DNA from: Collinsella sp944321445
GTDB lineage: Bacteria; Actinomycetota; Coriobacteriia; Coriobacteriales; Coriobacteriaceae
NCBI RefSeq assembly: GCF_030371825.1
Contig: NZ_JAUDDM010000008.1
Length of the DNA stretch: 64,000 nt
Reading direction: 5' to 3' (one strand)
Shown here: piece after piece, positions 16,226 through 24,194 of the stretch
Layout: every line of letters starts with the position of its first letter
Position numbering within the stretch: position 1 is the stretch's first letter
Made by a program: the position numbers and the translations under genes
The notes under the pieces: generated by a model
Seen by the model: only the letters and a program-made list of their open reading frames with translations
Database searches by the model: none
What the model was told of the DNA's origin: nothing

Positions 16226-16251
16226 AGATGCCCGCTGTGGTGCGGGCATCT
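16226..16251 (-). terminator. Probable terminator of the DUF2130 gene
   Basis: Stem AGATGCCCGC/GCGGGCATCT just beyond the DUF2130 stop codon. The following T-tract on the minus strand is poor (TTGCTATAG). Confidence 0.55.
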
Positions 16252-16255
16252 CGTT

Positions 16256-17845
16256 CTACTCTTCTTGAGCGCTTTCAGTCTCCACCGACTCCGCCTCGAT
16301 CTTTTGCGGTTTCTCTTGCCCCTCTTCCGTCTCCGCCACAGCGCGGGCCTCCTCGAACTTAGCCCGCATCGTGGGGTTTTTCCACGTAAGTTTGCGAATG
16401 GTGAGGCCCTGCGCCTTGTCGTTCGCCAGACGCAGGTTGTTCTCGGACGACAGCAGGTTCTCCTTCACCTTCTGCAGGTGCTTGATCGTGGTGTCGATCT
16501 CGTTGATGGCGTCGTTGAACTTGCGGCTCGCGCGCTCGAAGTTCTGCGAGAAGCCGTCTTGGAACTTGTTGAGCTTCTCCTCGAAGTTCGTCACGTCGAT
16601 GTTTTGCTGGCGCACGAGCGCAAGCTCCTGCTTGTAGGCAAGCGAGTTCATGGCGGCGTTGCGCAGCAGCGTGATCATGGGGATGAAGAACTGCGGGCGG
16701 ATGACGTACATCTTGGGATAGCGATAGCTCACGTCGACGATGCCGGTGTTGTACAGTTCGCTTTCGGGCTCAAGCAAACTTACGAGCACCGCGTATTCGC
16801 AGCCCTTCTTGGTGCGGTCGGCATCGAGCTTTTTGAAGAAGTCCTCGTTGCTGTGCTTGCGCGCGGTCTCGTCGTTCTCGTTTTTCATCTCGAACATGAT
16901 GGAGATGATCTCGTTGCCGCCCTCATCAGTCTCGCGGAAGATGTAATCGCCCTTCGAGCCTTCGCTGGCATCGTTGTCTTTTTCGAAGTACGCGCGCGGG
17001 AAGGCGGTCATGCGCAGGCGGTTGAACTCGGTCTCGCAGTGCTGCTCGAGCGACTCGCCCACCATCTTGGTGGACAGGCGGACCTTCATGTCTTTTAGGC
17101 GCTCGATTTCGTCATCCTTGTAGCGCAGCAGTTCCTCGGTATTCTTGCGCACCTGCGCGAGCTCGAGCGTGTGCGCCGTTTCGAGCTGCTGCTTTTCCGC
17201 GTCGCGCACGGCCTGCTCGCGCTCGAGGGTCGCCCGTGCCTCATCGCGCTCGCGCTCAACCTGCGAGACGGCACGCGCCACGGCAAGCTCGCGCTCGGCA
17301 TCGACCGAGGCCAGCTTGCGCTCGAGTTCGGCGATCTTGGCGTCGCGCTCGGACAGGTCGCCCGCGCGGAGCTGGTCGGCCTTTGCCGCTTCGAGCGCTG
17401 CTGCGTCAGCCTGCTGCTTAAGCTGCGCGCGCAGCTGGTCAACCTCGCGCTGCAATTCGGCGGTCGATTTTTGTGCCTGCTCGCGTGCCTCCGCTGCCGC
17501 TTGCTTACTTGCAAGCTCGCGCTCCTCCCCCGCCGCCTCAAGGCGCGCCGTGAGCTCTGCGATGCGTGCGTCGCGCTCGGACTCGCTTTGCTTGAGCTCG
17601 GAGGCAGCATCGGCCTTGAGCTGCTGGATCTGGGCATCGCGTTCAGCCAGTGCATGTTCCAGCTTGCGCGCGGCCTCAGCGCCGGCAAGCTGCAGCGCAT
17701 GCTCGCGCTCGCGCTCCATGAGACGCTCGCGCTCGCGCAGTTCGGCGGCAAACTGCTCGTCGCGCACCTGGCGCACGATGCTTTCGTAGTCGCTCTCGTC
17801 GACCTGTATGACCGTACCGCAGTTGGGGCACTTGATCTCGTTCAC
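16256..17845 (-). CDS. DUF2130 domain protein with zinc-ribbon start and long coiled coil
   Basis: A 529-residue protein of the DUF2130 family, function unknown. It starts with a short Cys pair (IKCPNCGTVI) that could be half a zinc ribbon. Residues about 25-275 are a charged coiled coil rich in Glu, Arg and Ala. The DUF2130 domain follows at about 285-470 (LSTKMVGESLEQHCETEFNRLR, GDYIFRETDEGGNEIISIMFEMKNE, YAVLVSLLEPESE). The E...MFEMKNE segment resembles the ExK core of PD-(D/E)XK nucleases, so a DNA-binding or cleaving role is possible, as has been suggested for the family. The C-terminus is acidic. It sits alone upstream of guaA, with a structured repeat before its start. Confidence 0.85.
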   Translation of the reverse strand: MNEIKCPNCGTVIQVDESDYESIVRQVRDEQFAAELRERERLMEREREHALQLAGAEAARKLEHALAERDAQIQQLKADAASELKQSESERDARIAELTARLEAAGEERELASKQAAAEAREQAQKSTAELQREVDQLRAQLKQQADAAALEAAKADQLRAGDLSERDAKIAELERKLASVDAERELAVARAVSQVERERDEARATLEREQAVRDAEKQQLETAHTLELAQVRKNTEELLRYKDDEIERLKDMKVRLSTKMVGESLEQHCETEFNRLRMTAFPRAYFEKDNDASEGSKGDYIFRETDEGGNEIISIMFEMKNENDETARKHSNEDFFKKLDADRTKKGCEYAVLVSLLEPESELYNTGIVDVSYRYPKMYVIRPQFFIPMITLLRNAAMNSLAYKQELALVRQQNIDVTNFEEKLNKFQDGFSQNFERASRKFNDAINEIDTTIKHLQKVKENLLSSENNLRLANDKAQGLTIRKLTWKNPTMRAKFEEARAVAETEEGQEKPQKIEAESVETESAQEE

Positions 17846-18011
17846 GCGGCATCGCTCCTTACGCTCGCTGCCGAATGGGTTGTTCGCTCTTTATACGATA
17901 CCCCGCCGCGCGGACCGCGTGCCGCGGGAAGCCGGTTTTGCATGCCGAGAAGCTCCCCAGGGCATGCGAACATGGCGGATTTCGGGCCCGAATTCGTATC
18001 GCTTGGGACCT

Positions 18012-18252
18012 CGTGGTCAAAAATCCGTCGAGTCGGGATTGCTCGGTTTAGTAGCCAAGCACTCTACCTGCCCTTTTGTAAATGCTCCATGCTTCGGTTC
18101 GCAGTGGGGTATCGCCCGTGTGGCGCTACCCCACTCCAAAACAGCAAATCCGCCCCAATTTGAAGCTCCAAAGCCCTCCGTGGCACGCAAAACGGGCCCC
18201 ATCCCGCGTCGGATGGGGCCCGAATTCCCGACTCGACGGATTTTTGACCACG
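18012..18252. mobile_element. MITE-like non-coding element with 27-base perfect terminal inverted repeats
   Basis: Arms at 18012-18038 and 18226-18252 are perfect inverted copies (starting CGTGGTCAAAAATCCGTCGA). Inside are two further hairpins: AGTGGGGTA...TACCCCACT at about 18103-18135 and GGGCCCCATCC/GGATGGGGCCC at 18194-18221. No coding frame of note. It fills most of the 451 bases between the DUF2130 gene start and the nitroreductase stop. No target-site duplication was recognised. Confidence 0.7.
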
Positions 18253-18296
18253 ACCGGGCGAGTAATAGGTTGCGACAGGGCGAACGCGAGCGGTTT

Positions 18297-18827
18297 CTAG
18301 AAGGAACCCCAGTGAACTTTGCTCATGTCGGCCCCATCAAGCGTGTGCGGCGCGGGCGCGGAGTCATCGGGCACGCCGATGGAAAGCACGGCTTCCATTT
18401 CATAGCCCTCGGGCACCCCCAACAGCTCGCGGCAGAATTCGCTGGTCGTACGGCCATCTTCGGCATCGCGCAGGCGACCCTGGACCCAGCAGCTGCCAAG
18501 ACCGAGCGAGTCGGCCATGAGATGCATGTTCGCCATGGCAGCAGAGCAGTCCTCGCACCACACATCGGAAGCTCCAGTGTTGCCGAACACAAAAATCGCC
18601 GCGGCGGCGCGGCCGAGCATCTTCATGGAGCCGCCCTTACGACCCTCGACGAACTTCTGCAGCTGCTCGCGGTCATCAACGACGATGAACTCCCAGGACT
18701 TGAGATTCTTGCCGGTAGGCGACGTCAAGCCGGCATGCAGGATCTGCTCGAGTTGTTCTTTGGTGACCGGGTCGTCGGTATAGCTGCGAACGCTGCGACG
18801 ATGAAGCATGGCATCAAGCATGGACAT
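18297..18827 (-). CDS. Nitroreductase family protein
   Basis: FMN-dependent oxidoreductase of the nitroreductase fold. The 176-residue protein begins with the family signature (LHRRSVRSYTDDPVTKEQLEQIL), has SPTGKNLKSWEFIVV for flavin contacts and LGLGSCWVQGR in the centre. It is about the length of the smaller gut-anaerobe members, which reduce nitro compounds or quinones with NAD(P)H; the physiological substrate is unknown. AGGAGCC precedes the ATG. Transcribed alone. Confidence 0.9.
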   Translation of the reverse strand: MSMLDAMLHRRSVRSYTDDPVTKEQLEQILHAGLTSPTGKNLKSWEFIVVDDREQLQKFVEGRKGGSMKMLGRAAAAIFVFGNTGASDVWCEDCSAAMANMHLMADSLGLGSCWVQGRLRDAEDGRTTSEFCRELLGVPEGYEMEAVLSIGVPDDSAPAPHTLDGADMSKVHWGSF

Positions 18828-18965
18828 AATGGCTCCTTTTGCGCGAAACGGATAGGAAAATACCGCCGCTCATTGCGGCGGCCATCACAAACGTACCCGT
18901 TTATACAAGCCTTTGACCTGCAAATATATGCTTGCAGAGAAGTTTATCCGCACCCGCCATGCCGC

Positions 18966-18988
18966 CTGTTGGGCATTATCCCCAACAG
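18966..18988 (-). terminator. Hairpin after the phosphoesterase gene
   Basis: Stem CTGTTGGG/CCCAACAG downstream of the phosphoesterase stop on the minus strand. There is no clear T-tract, so termination is only probable. Confidence 0.45.
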
Positions 18989-19019
18989 ATAAGCCCGCGC
19001 GTATCGCGGAGCCGTCTGC

Positions 19020-19595
19020 CTACAGGTCCATCTCGCATACGCCGCGCGCGGGCTCGACGCCGCGGAAGAACTCGAGAATCTCGTCGCGGCTCACAGGACA
19101 ATAGCCGTTGGCGTCGACGCCCACGTCGTAGCGCAAAATACCTGTCTCGCGGTTGCGCTCGTTGTACGATGCGCCCTGACTGTGAATGTGGCCGTGCAGA
19201 TGAATGGCCGCGCGCCACCTGCCGTTCCAGCTGAGCAGCGGGTAGTGGAACAGCACGAGCTTGTGGCCCTCGGCAAACCCGGGTTTGATCTCAAGGTAAT
19301 CCTGCTCGGATGCGAAGGTATCGGCAAACTTGGTGTCCGACCAGTGCTTATCATGATTGCCGCGAACCAGGTGCACGTTTTGGCAGTTGATGCGCGACCG
19401 CAGGCGACGCGCCTCCTCCACGGTCGTGCGATACGAGAAATCGCCCAGCACGTACAGCGTGTCCGTTGCGCTCACGCGGTCGTTGATGTTGGCGATGAGC
19501 GCGGCGTTCATGCGCTCGACCGTGGGATACGGCCGCCCGGTCGCTTCTATGATGTTCGAGTGGCCGAAGTGCGTATCGGCAGTGAAATAAATCAC
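19020..19595 (-). CDS. Calcineurin-like metallophosphoesterase
   Basis: Small two-metal phosphoesterase. All five metal motifs are visible in the 191-residue protein: FTADTHFGHSN, VLGDFS, RGNHDKHW, FHYPL and LHGHIHSQG. Its pattern is that of the short phage/bacterial type (YfcE/phosphoesterase with DTHFGH). Substrate unknown. The start overlaps the stop of the upstream lipase-like gene by four bases, so the two are co-translated. A possible link in function between the surface hydrolase and the phosphoesterase is not evident. Confidence 0.9.
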   Translation of the reverse strand: MIYFTADTHFGHSNIIEATGRPYPTVERMNAALIANINDRVSATDTLYVLGDFSYRTTVEEARRLRSRINCQNVHLVRGNHDKHWSDTKFADTFASEQDYLEIKPGFAEGHKLVLFHYPLLSWNGRWRAAIHLHGHIHSQGASYNERNRETGILRYDVGVDANGYCPVSRDEILEFFRGVEPARGVCEMDL

Positions 19596-20989
19596 GCCGC
19601 GTCCCCTTCGCGCAAATCGGCACCGTTTATGGCCTGCATCCAGGCGATATAGACGTTGGGATAGTGGCCGTAGAGCACCTGCATGGGATCAATGTTGCCC
19701 AGCATGTCGCGCACGAGCGAGAACAAGCCACCCGCCGTCGCCAGGTCATCGGCCGTCGTAATCTCGCGGCCCAGGTCCTCGATGAGCTTATCCACGCGCT
19801 CTCGGTCCTGCGGAACATAGGGGCTCTCGGTTCCCACGTTCGCCTCAAACGCTGCGCGCATGTCGTCGTAATGCTCGTCGAACGCCGCTTCGCCGTAGCC
19901 GGGCAGCCACAGGTCATGGCCGTAGCGGGCGTAGCCCCACGATGCAAGCGGCAGGCGCGGCACGATGTCGCTGGGGTTCATGATGTTGAAGATGTTGTCG
20001 TAAAGCGCGTCGTTCGTGTTGGCGAACTCGGTGACCTCGGGCGTGGCGAACGTGTAGCAGTAGATGTTCTCGAGCGGCGCCAGCGGGCGCAGGCTCGTGG
20101 TCATGTCGTCGGCATAGGACGCAGCGAGGTTCGCCGTGGCGGCACCGCGGGAATGCCCGGTAAACAGCAGTGCGATGTCATCACCGCCGCCGTCCTCCGA
20201 CAGGCGCTCGGCAAGATCCTCGACGATTTCGTTCGCCGCGCGCATGAAGCCCTCGTGGTCGATGGCGTCCATCTCGTAGTCGGCAGCGTCACCCATATTG
20301 AAGTCGCTCAGCCACTCCGAGCCGTAGCTGCCGCGAACCGACACGAGGTACAGGGTTTTCTCGGCACCGTCGGTGTTCTTTACGCGCTTGGTTGCCACCG
20401 AATAGGCTACGACATCGTCGGTACCGGCCAGGAAGTCGACGACCTCGTCGAAGATTTCGCTGCGATACTGGTAGGACGCGGTGGAGATATCCTGGAAGCC
20501 CAGCGCCGCGAGCGCTTCCTCCATGTAGGCGGGTGAAGAGGAGCCGGCCTGGTAGTAGCCCGATTCCGAGTTTGCAATGGCGGAGAGCACCGAGCAAGTC
20601 GTGGCGAGCTCGTGGTTGTAGGCAGTGGGGTCCTGGAAGAACCACGCATCGTCCCATGCGATGTCGGTTGCCACCTGGTGACCGTCGGTCTCGGCCATAC
20701 TCGTGTACTCCACGTGCGCCGTGAAGGCGCCGGTACGATTGGAGGAATCCTCGAGCTCGGCGGGGGCCGAGGGCGGCTGCACCGCACCCAGGCCCAGGCG
20801 TTCCTGTTCCTGACGATGGTGAACGGCGATGGTCAGCGCAACGCCGATGCCGATCGCAGCAACGGCCAGCACCGCTACGATGCGGACGAACCACTTATGG
20901 CGACGGTAGAAGGAAGGACGTGCGGGAGCGTCGGATTTATGGTCCTCATGCTTCTCGGCATCGATGACCTGCTGGTTTTCCTGCGACAT
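19592..20989 (-). CDS. Membrane-anchored lipase-like alpha/beta hydrolase
   Basis: A 465-residue predicted surface hydrolase. Residues 1-32 are charged, a membrane anchor follows at about 34-57 and the rest is exposed outside. The class 3 lipase nucleophile elbow GHSRG is present (LLFTGHSRGAATANLAA), followed by CYTFATPEVTE and NIMNPSDIVPRLP, both typical of this family (catalytic Asp in the NPSD region). A late His is likely in MQVLYGHYPNVY. The ATG ending at 20989 is preceded by AGGAGCC; the frame continues upstream only as a shadow of other sequence. Overlaps the downstream phosphoesterase. It may cleave lipids or esters in the gut; no substrate can be named. Confidence 0.85.
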   Translation of the reverse strand: MSQENQQVIDAEKHEDHKSDAPARPSFYRRHKWFVRIVAVLAVAAIGIGVALTIAVHHRQEQERLGLGAVQPPSAPAELEDSSNRTGAFTAHVEYTSMAETDGHQVATDIAWDDAWFFQDPTAYNHELATTCSVLSAIANSESGYYQAGSSSPAYMEEALAALGFQDISTASYQYRSEIFDEVVDFLAGTDDVVAYSVATKRVKNTDGAEKTLYLVSVRGSYGSEWLSDFNMGDAADYEMDAIDHEGFMRAANEIVEDLAERLSEDGGGDDIALLFTGHSRGAATANLAASYADDMTTSLRPLAPLENIYCYTFATPEVTEFANTNDALYDNIFNIMNPSDIVPRLPLASWGYARYGHDLWLPGYGEAAFDEHYDDMRAAFEANVGTESPYVPQDRERVDKLIEDLGREITTADDLATAGGLFSLVRDMLGNIDPMQVLYGHYPNVYIAWMQAINGADLREGDAA

Positions 20990-21152
20990 ATTGCGGCTCC
21001 TTCCTGCACGTTTCTCCCGGCGGCAGTATACCGTGGAAAAGCACCCCCGACCCGCAGATGCGCGCCACTCAACCATATATCGAGGAAAACAGCAGCGCGG
21101 CAGGCCTTCTTCTCCGTTCTGAAGAGGTCGCCAAGCGCTGGGCTGCGTAGGA

Positions 21153-21962
21153 TTAGCAGATATTGTTCCGCTGCAGCACGGTATACGACTCGACGCGGGG
21201 TGCCAGGCGTTCGGCGAAGGCGGCGCGCTGGGCCACGAGGGCATCGCCGCCGGTAAGCGAGCGCGCGCCTGCCGGGCACACGGTGATGCAGCGCATGCAG
21301 GTGATGCACGCGTCGGCATCGGTTGCTGTGGGGTTTGCCGGGTCGATTGCAGCGGCGGGGCACTGGCGGGCGCAGGCGCCGCAGCCCGTGCAACGGGCGG
21401 GATCGGCCTGTGCGCGGAAAGGCACACCGTGGAAATCGCGGTAGGGATGGTTGCCCGGGATGTCGGTCAGCTCGGCGTCGCGCACGTTTGCGACGGCGGC
21501 AAGCTTGCTGAGGACCTTGCGCGCCAACTCGTCGGTCGCGGCAAGGTCCGCAGCGTCGGGCCGGCCCTGCGCAACATCGATCATAAGGGAATGATGCGCA
21601 ACGATGGCACCGAGCGCCACCGGGATGAAGCCGTGCGCGCGAACCGTATCGGCGAGCTCGAGGAAGGTATCGTCCACCGCGCGGTTGCCGAAGGTGACGA
21701 TGAGAACGGCGGGCGTATCGTGCCCCTCGCAGCGCGCAAACTGCGCGAGCGCCGGAGCGGGCACGCGCCCGCCGTAGGAGGGCACCGCGAAGACGGCGAG
21801 GTCGTCGGGGCCGAAAGCGGGAACATCGGAGCCCGCCTGGGTGACGTCGACCGCGCGAACAGGGATGCCCGCAGCTTCAATGGCGGCAACGAAGCGCTCG
21901 GTGATGGCGCGGGTCGTTCCTGCTCCGGTGAAATATGCAGCGGTGCAGCTGGCGGGGGTCAT
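21153..21962 (-). CDS. EFR1-type flavodoxin-ferredoxin fusion protein
   Basis: Electron carrier that joins a flavodoxin-like domain (residues about 1-150, opening AAYFTGAGTTRAITERF) to a 2x[4Fe-4S] ferredoxin domain (about 185-240) with CTGCGACARQCP and CITCMRCITVCP. Such EFR1 proteins are common in strict anaerobes and are presumed to shuttle low-potential electrons. Total length is 269 residues from the ATG ending at 21962, chosen for the AAAGGAT site; a longer frame to 22061 lacks one. It marks the left edge of the low-GC defence region. Confidence 0.88.
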   Translation of the reverse strand: MTPASCTAAYFTGAGTTRAITERFVAAIEAAGIPVRAVDVTQAGSDVPAFGPDDLAVFAVPSYGGRVPAPALAQFARCEGHDTPAVLIVTFGNRAVDDTFLELADTVRAHGFIPVALGAIVAHHSLMIDVAQGRPDAADLAATDELARKVLSKLAAVANVRDAELTDIPGNHPYRDFHGVPFRAQADPARCTGCGACARQCPAAAIDPANPTATDADACITCMRCITVCPAGARSLTGGDALVAQRAAFAERLAPRVESYTVLQRNNIC

Positions 21963-22181
21963 GGCGGATCCTTTCGGTAAGAGGGCATCCGTCCCATCAT
22001 AGACCTCATTAAGACGCCCTTTGTTCGCTCGAGCATTCGAAACGAATTGATCTGCCGACAACTTTCCCTTTCTGCGCCCTTTCTCTAACCTTCAATTCGC
22101 TTGGAACAAAAAGGGTGCGCAAGCCCCGCTTCATCGTGATGTACTTCGCCCAATTGCAGCGAAAGGCTTCTGTCCAGACCT

Positions 22182-22209
22182 AGAAAGGCCCGATGCATCG
22201 GGCCTTTCT
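22182..22209. terminator. Perfect palindromic terminator after the DUF262 gene
   Basis: A 28-base perfect palindrome with arms AGAAAGGCCC/GGGCCTTTCT, between the DUF262 stop (minus strand) and the EFR1 gene. The remainder of 21963-22295 shows nothing else coding. Confidence 0.7.
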
Positions 22210-22295
22210 TATACATCGCCAACTTTCGCCACAACGCTCTTTTGATATAGAGCCTGGCGCCATGGTTCTGGAAAACTCACGTGCCCGCTTTGTGG

Positions 22296-24116
22296 CTAAC
22301 CATGCCGATAAAGCATCACCACCAAATCGGAAAGAATGTTATTCCGGCGAATAATATCCTCAACAGTCCATGACTGCTTTGTCTCGAGACGCTCTCCCCG
22401 CGCCTCATCAGCGATGCTCTCGTTCAAAAACAGCCCCGAACGCAACCCAACAAAGTTGCCGTTCTTCTTATCCTGATAGTCTCTCTTCGAACCTTCATAT
22501 GGATTCTCTTCCGAATAAAACGGCTTCTGTCCCAGCTCAGAATTGTACGGAGTAAGTGTGAGGTTACCGAGCAAATGGACATACTCCGCCTGCAGGCTCG
22601 CCGCCTTCTCACGGTCCCCATCAGCCAGCTCGTCCACCCACCATTCCGGCAAGTCGCCTTCAGGAAGAATATGTTCTATTGTCCAGATTGGCGTGACCTT
22701 GCCATTGCTGCTTACAAGGTATTGATCGAGACTATCCGGATGCCCCTTGTCGAATGTCGGGCTATCGCCAACCCTACGCTCAAGGTCTATGAGAATATAG
22801 CGGGCGGTCGCCTTGCTCTTGTCGTAAAGTGGCTGATTTAAAGCAACTCTCAGCTGATCATCGGAAACACTCATATCGAAAAGCGCGTCCTTAACAGTTT
22901 CAACGATGTCTGACCCGAACGTACCGCCCTTTTGGATGTATCTCACGATGCCGATCAAGCGAGCTCGGATATTCGAAGCCTTAGGAGTAAGCGCAACGTT
23001 TCTTCTCACGTAAAACGTCACAAGCGCATCCGCTATCTCAATCAAATCTGCCTCATCGAGAAGCAGAGCCTCCCTTTCAGAGAAAAGATACATGAGCAAA
23101 GGGAGCGCCTGGGTCGATTCCAGCCTCTTTAAAGATGCCAGCTTTTCATCAAGGTGGCTCGGTTTTCCTACGGTCCCATTCAGTTGACTGATTCTGGAAA
23201 AGACCTCCGCACGACCGATGAGAACTTGCAAGTAATTCTCGCCGCTGCCATAACGCTTCGGCAGCAACCGCTGATACTGAGATAGCGCTTTGGTTTTCGT
23301 AGTCGATGACGAGCTCGTACTTTCGAAGGCATCCCAATTATTGAGAAGAAACTGTGTCACTATGCTGGTATTGATGTCCTCGCCATCGGCAGAAAGCATC
23401 TGAGCGAGAGCGTCCCACTGCGCCAACGTTTGACTAGGAAGCTCCCCGATTTTTTGCGCCGCGCTGAGGAACTCCCCCTTGAGCAAATCGATAAGCGTTA
23501 GGGGCAATCCTTTGGAATTAAGCGACGAGAAAACAGTGAAGGCGTCACCAAGATTGGGAACCGTAATCCTCAGCAAATCTACCTGCATAAGCTTCTGATA
23601 AAACTCATTAATCTTCTCGAAAGAGTCGCATGACTCCTCGAGCAGCTCCTTAATGAATCGATAGCGCCTAAAGAACGAGCGGTTTCCCCACTTTTTAAGA
23701 TGCTTCCCGTGCAGCGCGCCAAGCAAATCGAGATATATCGCTTGGTCTTGATCAAGCAGCACGATTCTCGGTTCGCCAGTCTGATCGAACAGCTGTCGAC
23801 GAATATCCAGCTTCAACCCGATTGCGGCCTCGAGAACAGAAAACTCAGCAAGCTTCTCGCCAATCGCGAGAAGAAAAAGGGAAATGGTTGTCAGTCGTTG
23901 CTGTCCATCGATAACACTAAAAGAATCCTCATCGCCCGTTAGCAGAATATTGCCGGCGTAGTACCCTTCCCCTTCTTTTGTGATGTCTTCGAAAAGCTGA
24001 CCGATTTGTTCATCTCGCCACGAATAACCCCGCTGATAGCTGGGAACGTGATAATGTACGTTGCCCAAGATAGGAAACAACTCGGATACTTTCCGGGATT
24101 CCGATGATATTTGCAT
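22296..24116 (-). CDS. DUF262/DUF1524 protein (GmrSD-like type IV restriction or defence nuclease)
   Basis: A 606-residue protein with a ParB/DndB-like DUF262 domain at the N-terminus (PSYQRGYSWRDEQ at about 26-37 and VIDGQQRLTT at 68-77, the NTP-binding motif of GmrS) and a C-terminal DUF1524 HNH-type nuclease domain with WTIEHILPEGDLPEW and LLGNLTLTPYNSELG. Single-chain GmrSD proteins of this kind attack modified foreign DNA or act in anti-phage defence. It follows the fused restriction-modification gene on the same strand with 78 bases between, and both are visibly AT-richer than the flanks. Its AGGAGG site is buried in a hairpin at 24122-24163. The target modification is unknown. Confidence 0.88.
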   Translation of the reverse strand: MQISSESRKVSELFPILGNVHYHVPSYQRGYSWRDEQIGQLFEDITKEGEGYYAGNILLTGDEDSFSVIDGQQRLTTISLFLLAIGEKLAEFSVLEAAIGLKLDIRRQLFDQTGEPRIVLLDQDQAIYLDLLGALHGKHLKKWGNRSFFRRYRFIKELLEESCDSFEKINEFYQKLMQVDLLRITVPNLGDAFTVFSSLNSKGLPLTLIDLLKGEFLSAAQKIGELPSQTLAQWDALAQMLSADGEDINTSIVTQFLLNNWDAFESTSSSSTTKTKALSQYQRLLPKRYGSGENYLQVLIGRAEVFSRISQLNGTVGKPSHLDEKLASLKRLESTQALPLLMYLFSEREALLLDEADLIEIADALVTFYVRRNVALTPKASNIRARLIGIVRYIQKGGTFGSDIVETVKDALFDMSVSDDQLRVALNQPLYDKSKATARYILIDLERRVGDSPTFDKGHPDSLDQYLVSSNGKVTPIWTIEHILPEGDLPEWWVDELADGDREKAASLQAEYVHLLGNLTLTPYNSELGQKPFYSEENPYEGSKRDYQDKKNGNFVGLRSGLFLNESIADEARGERLETKQSWTVEDIIRRNNILSDLVVMLYRHG

Positions 24117-24121
24117 GGCAA

Positions 24122-24163
24122 CCTCCTGCTATTGTGAGATTTCATGATCTCGCAAGCAGGAGG
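24122..24163 (-). promoter_or_regulatory. Hairpin that hides the ribosome binding site of the DUF262 gene
   Basis: Arms CCTCCTGCT (24122-24130) and AGCAGGAGG (24155-24163) are perfect, and pairing continues inside (TTGTGAGAT with ATCTCGCAA). In the minus-strand RNA the AGGAGG site five bases before the ATG is locked in the 3' arm. No T-tract follows, so translation control is more likely than termination. Confidence 0.75.
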
Positions 24164-24194
24164 GTTCCACAAGATCTCGAAGAGGAAATCTCTG

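Noticed and set aside
18040..18130. tRNA gene within the structured element
   Set aside because: Some tRNA-like words appear, but no acceptor stem, D-loop and T-loop set fits together.
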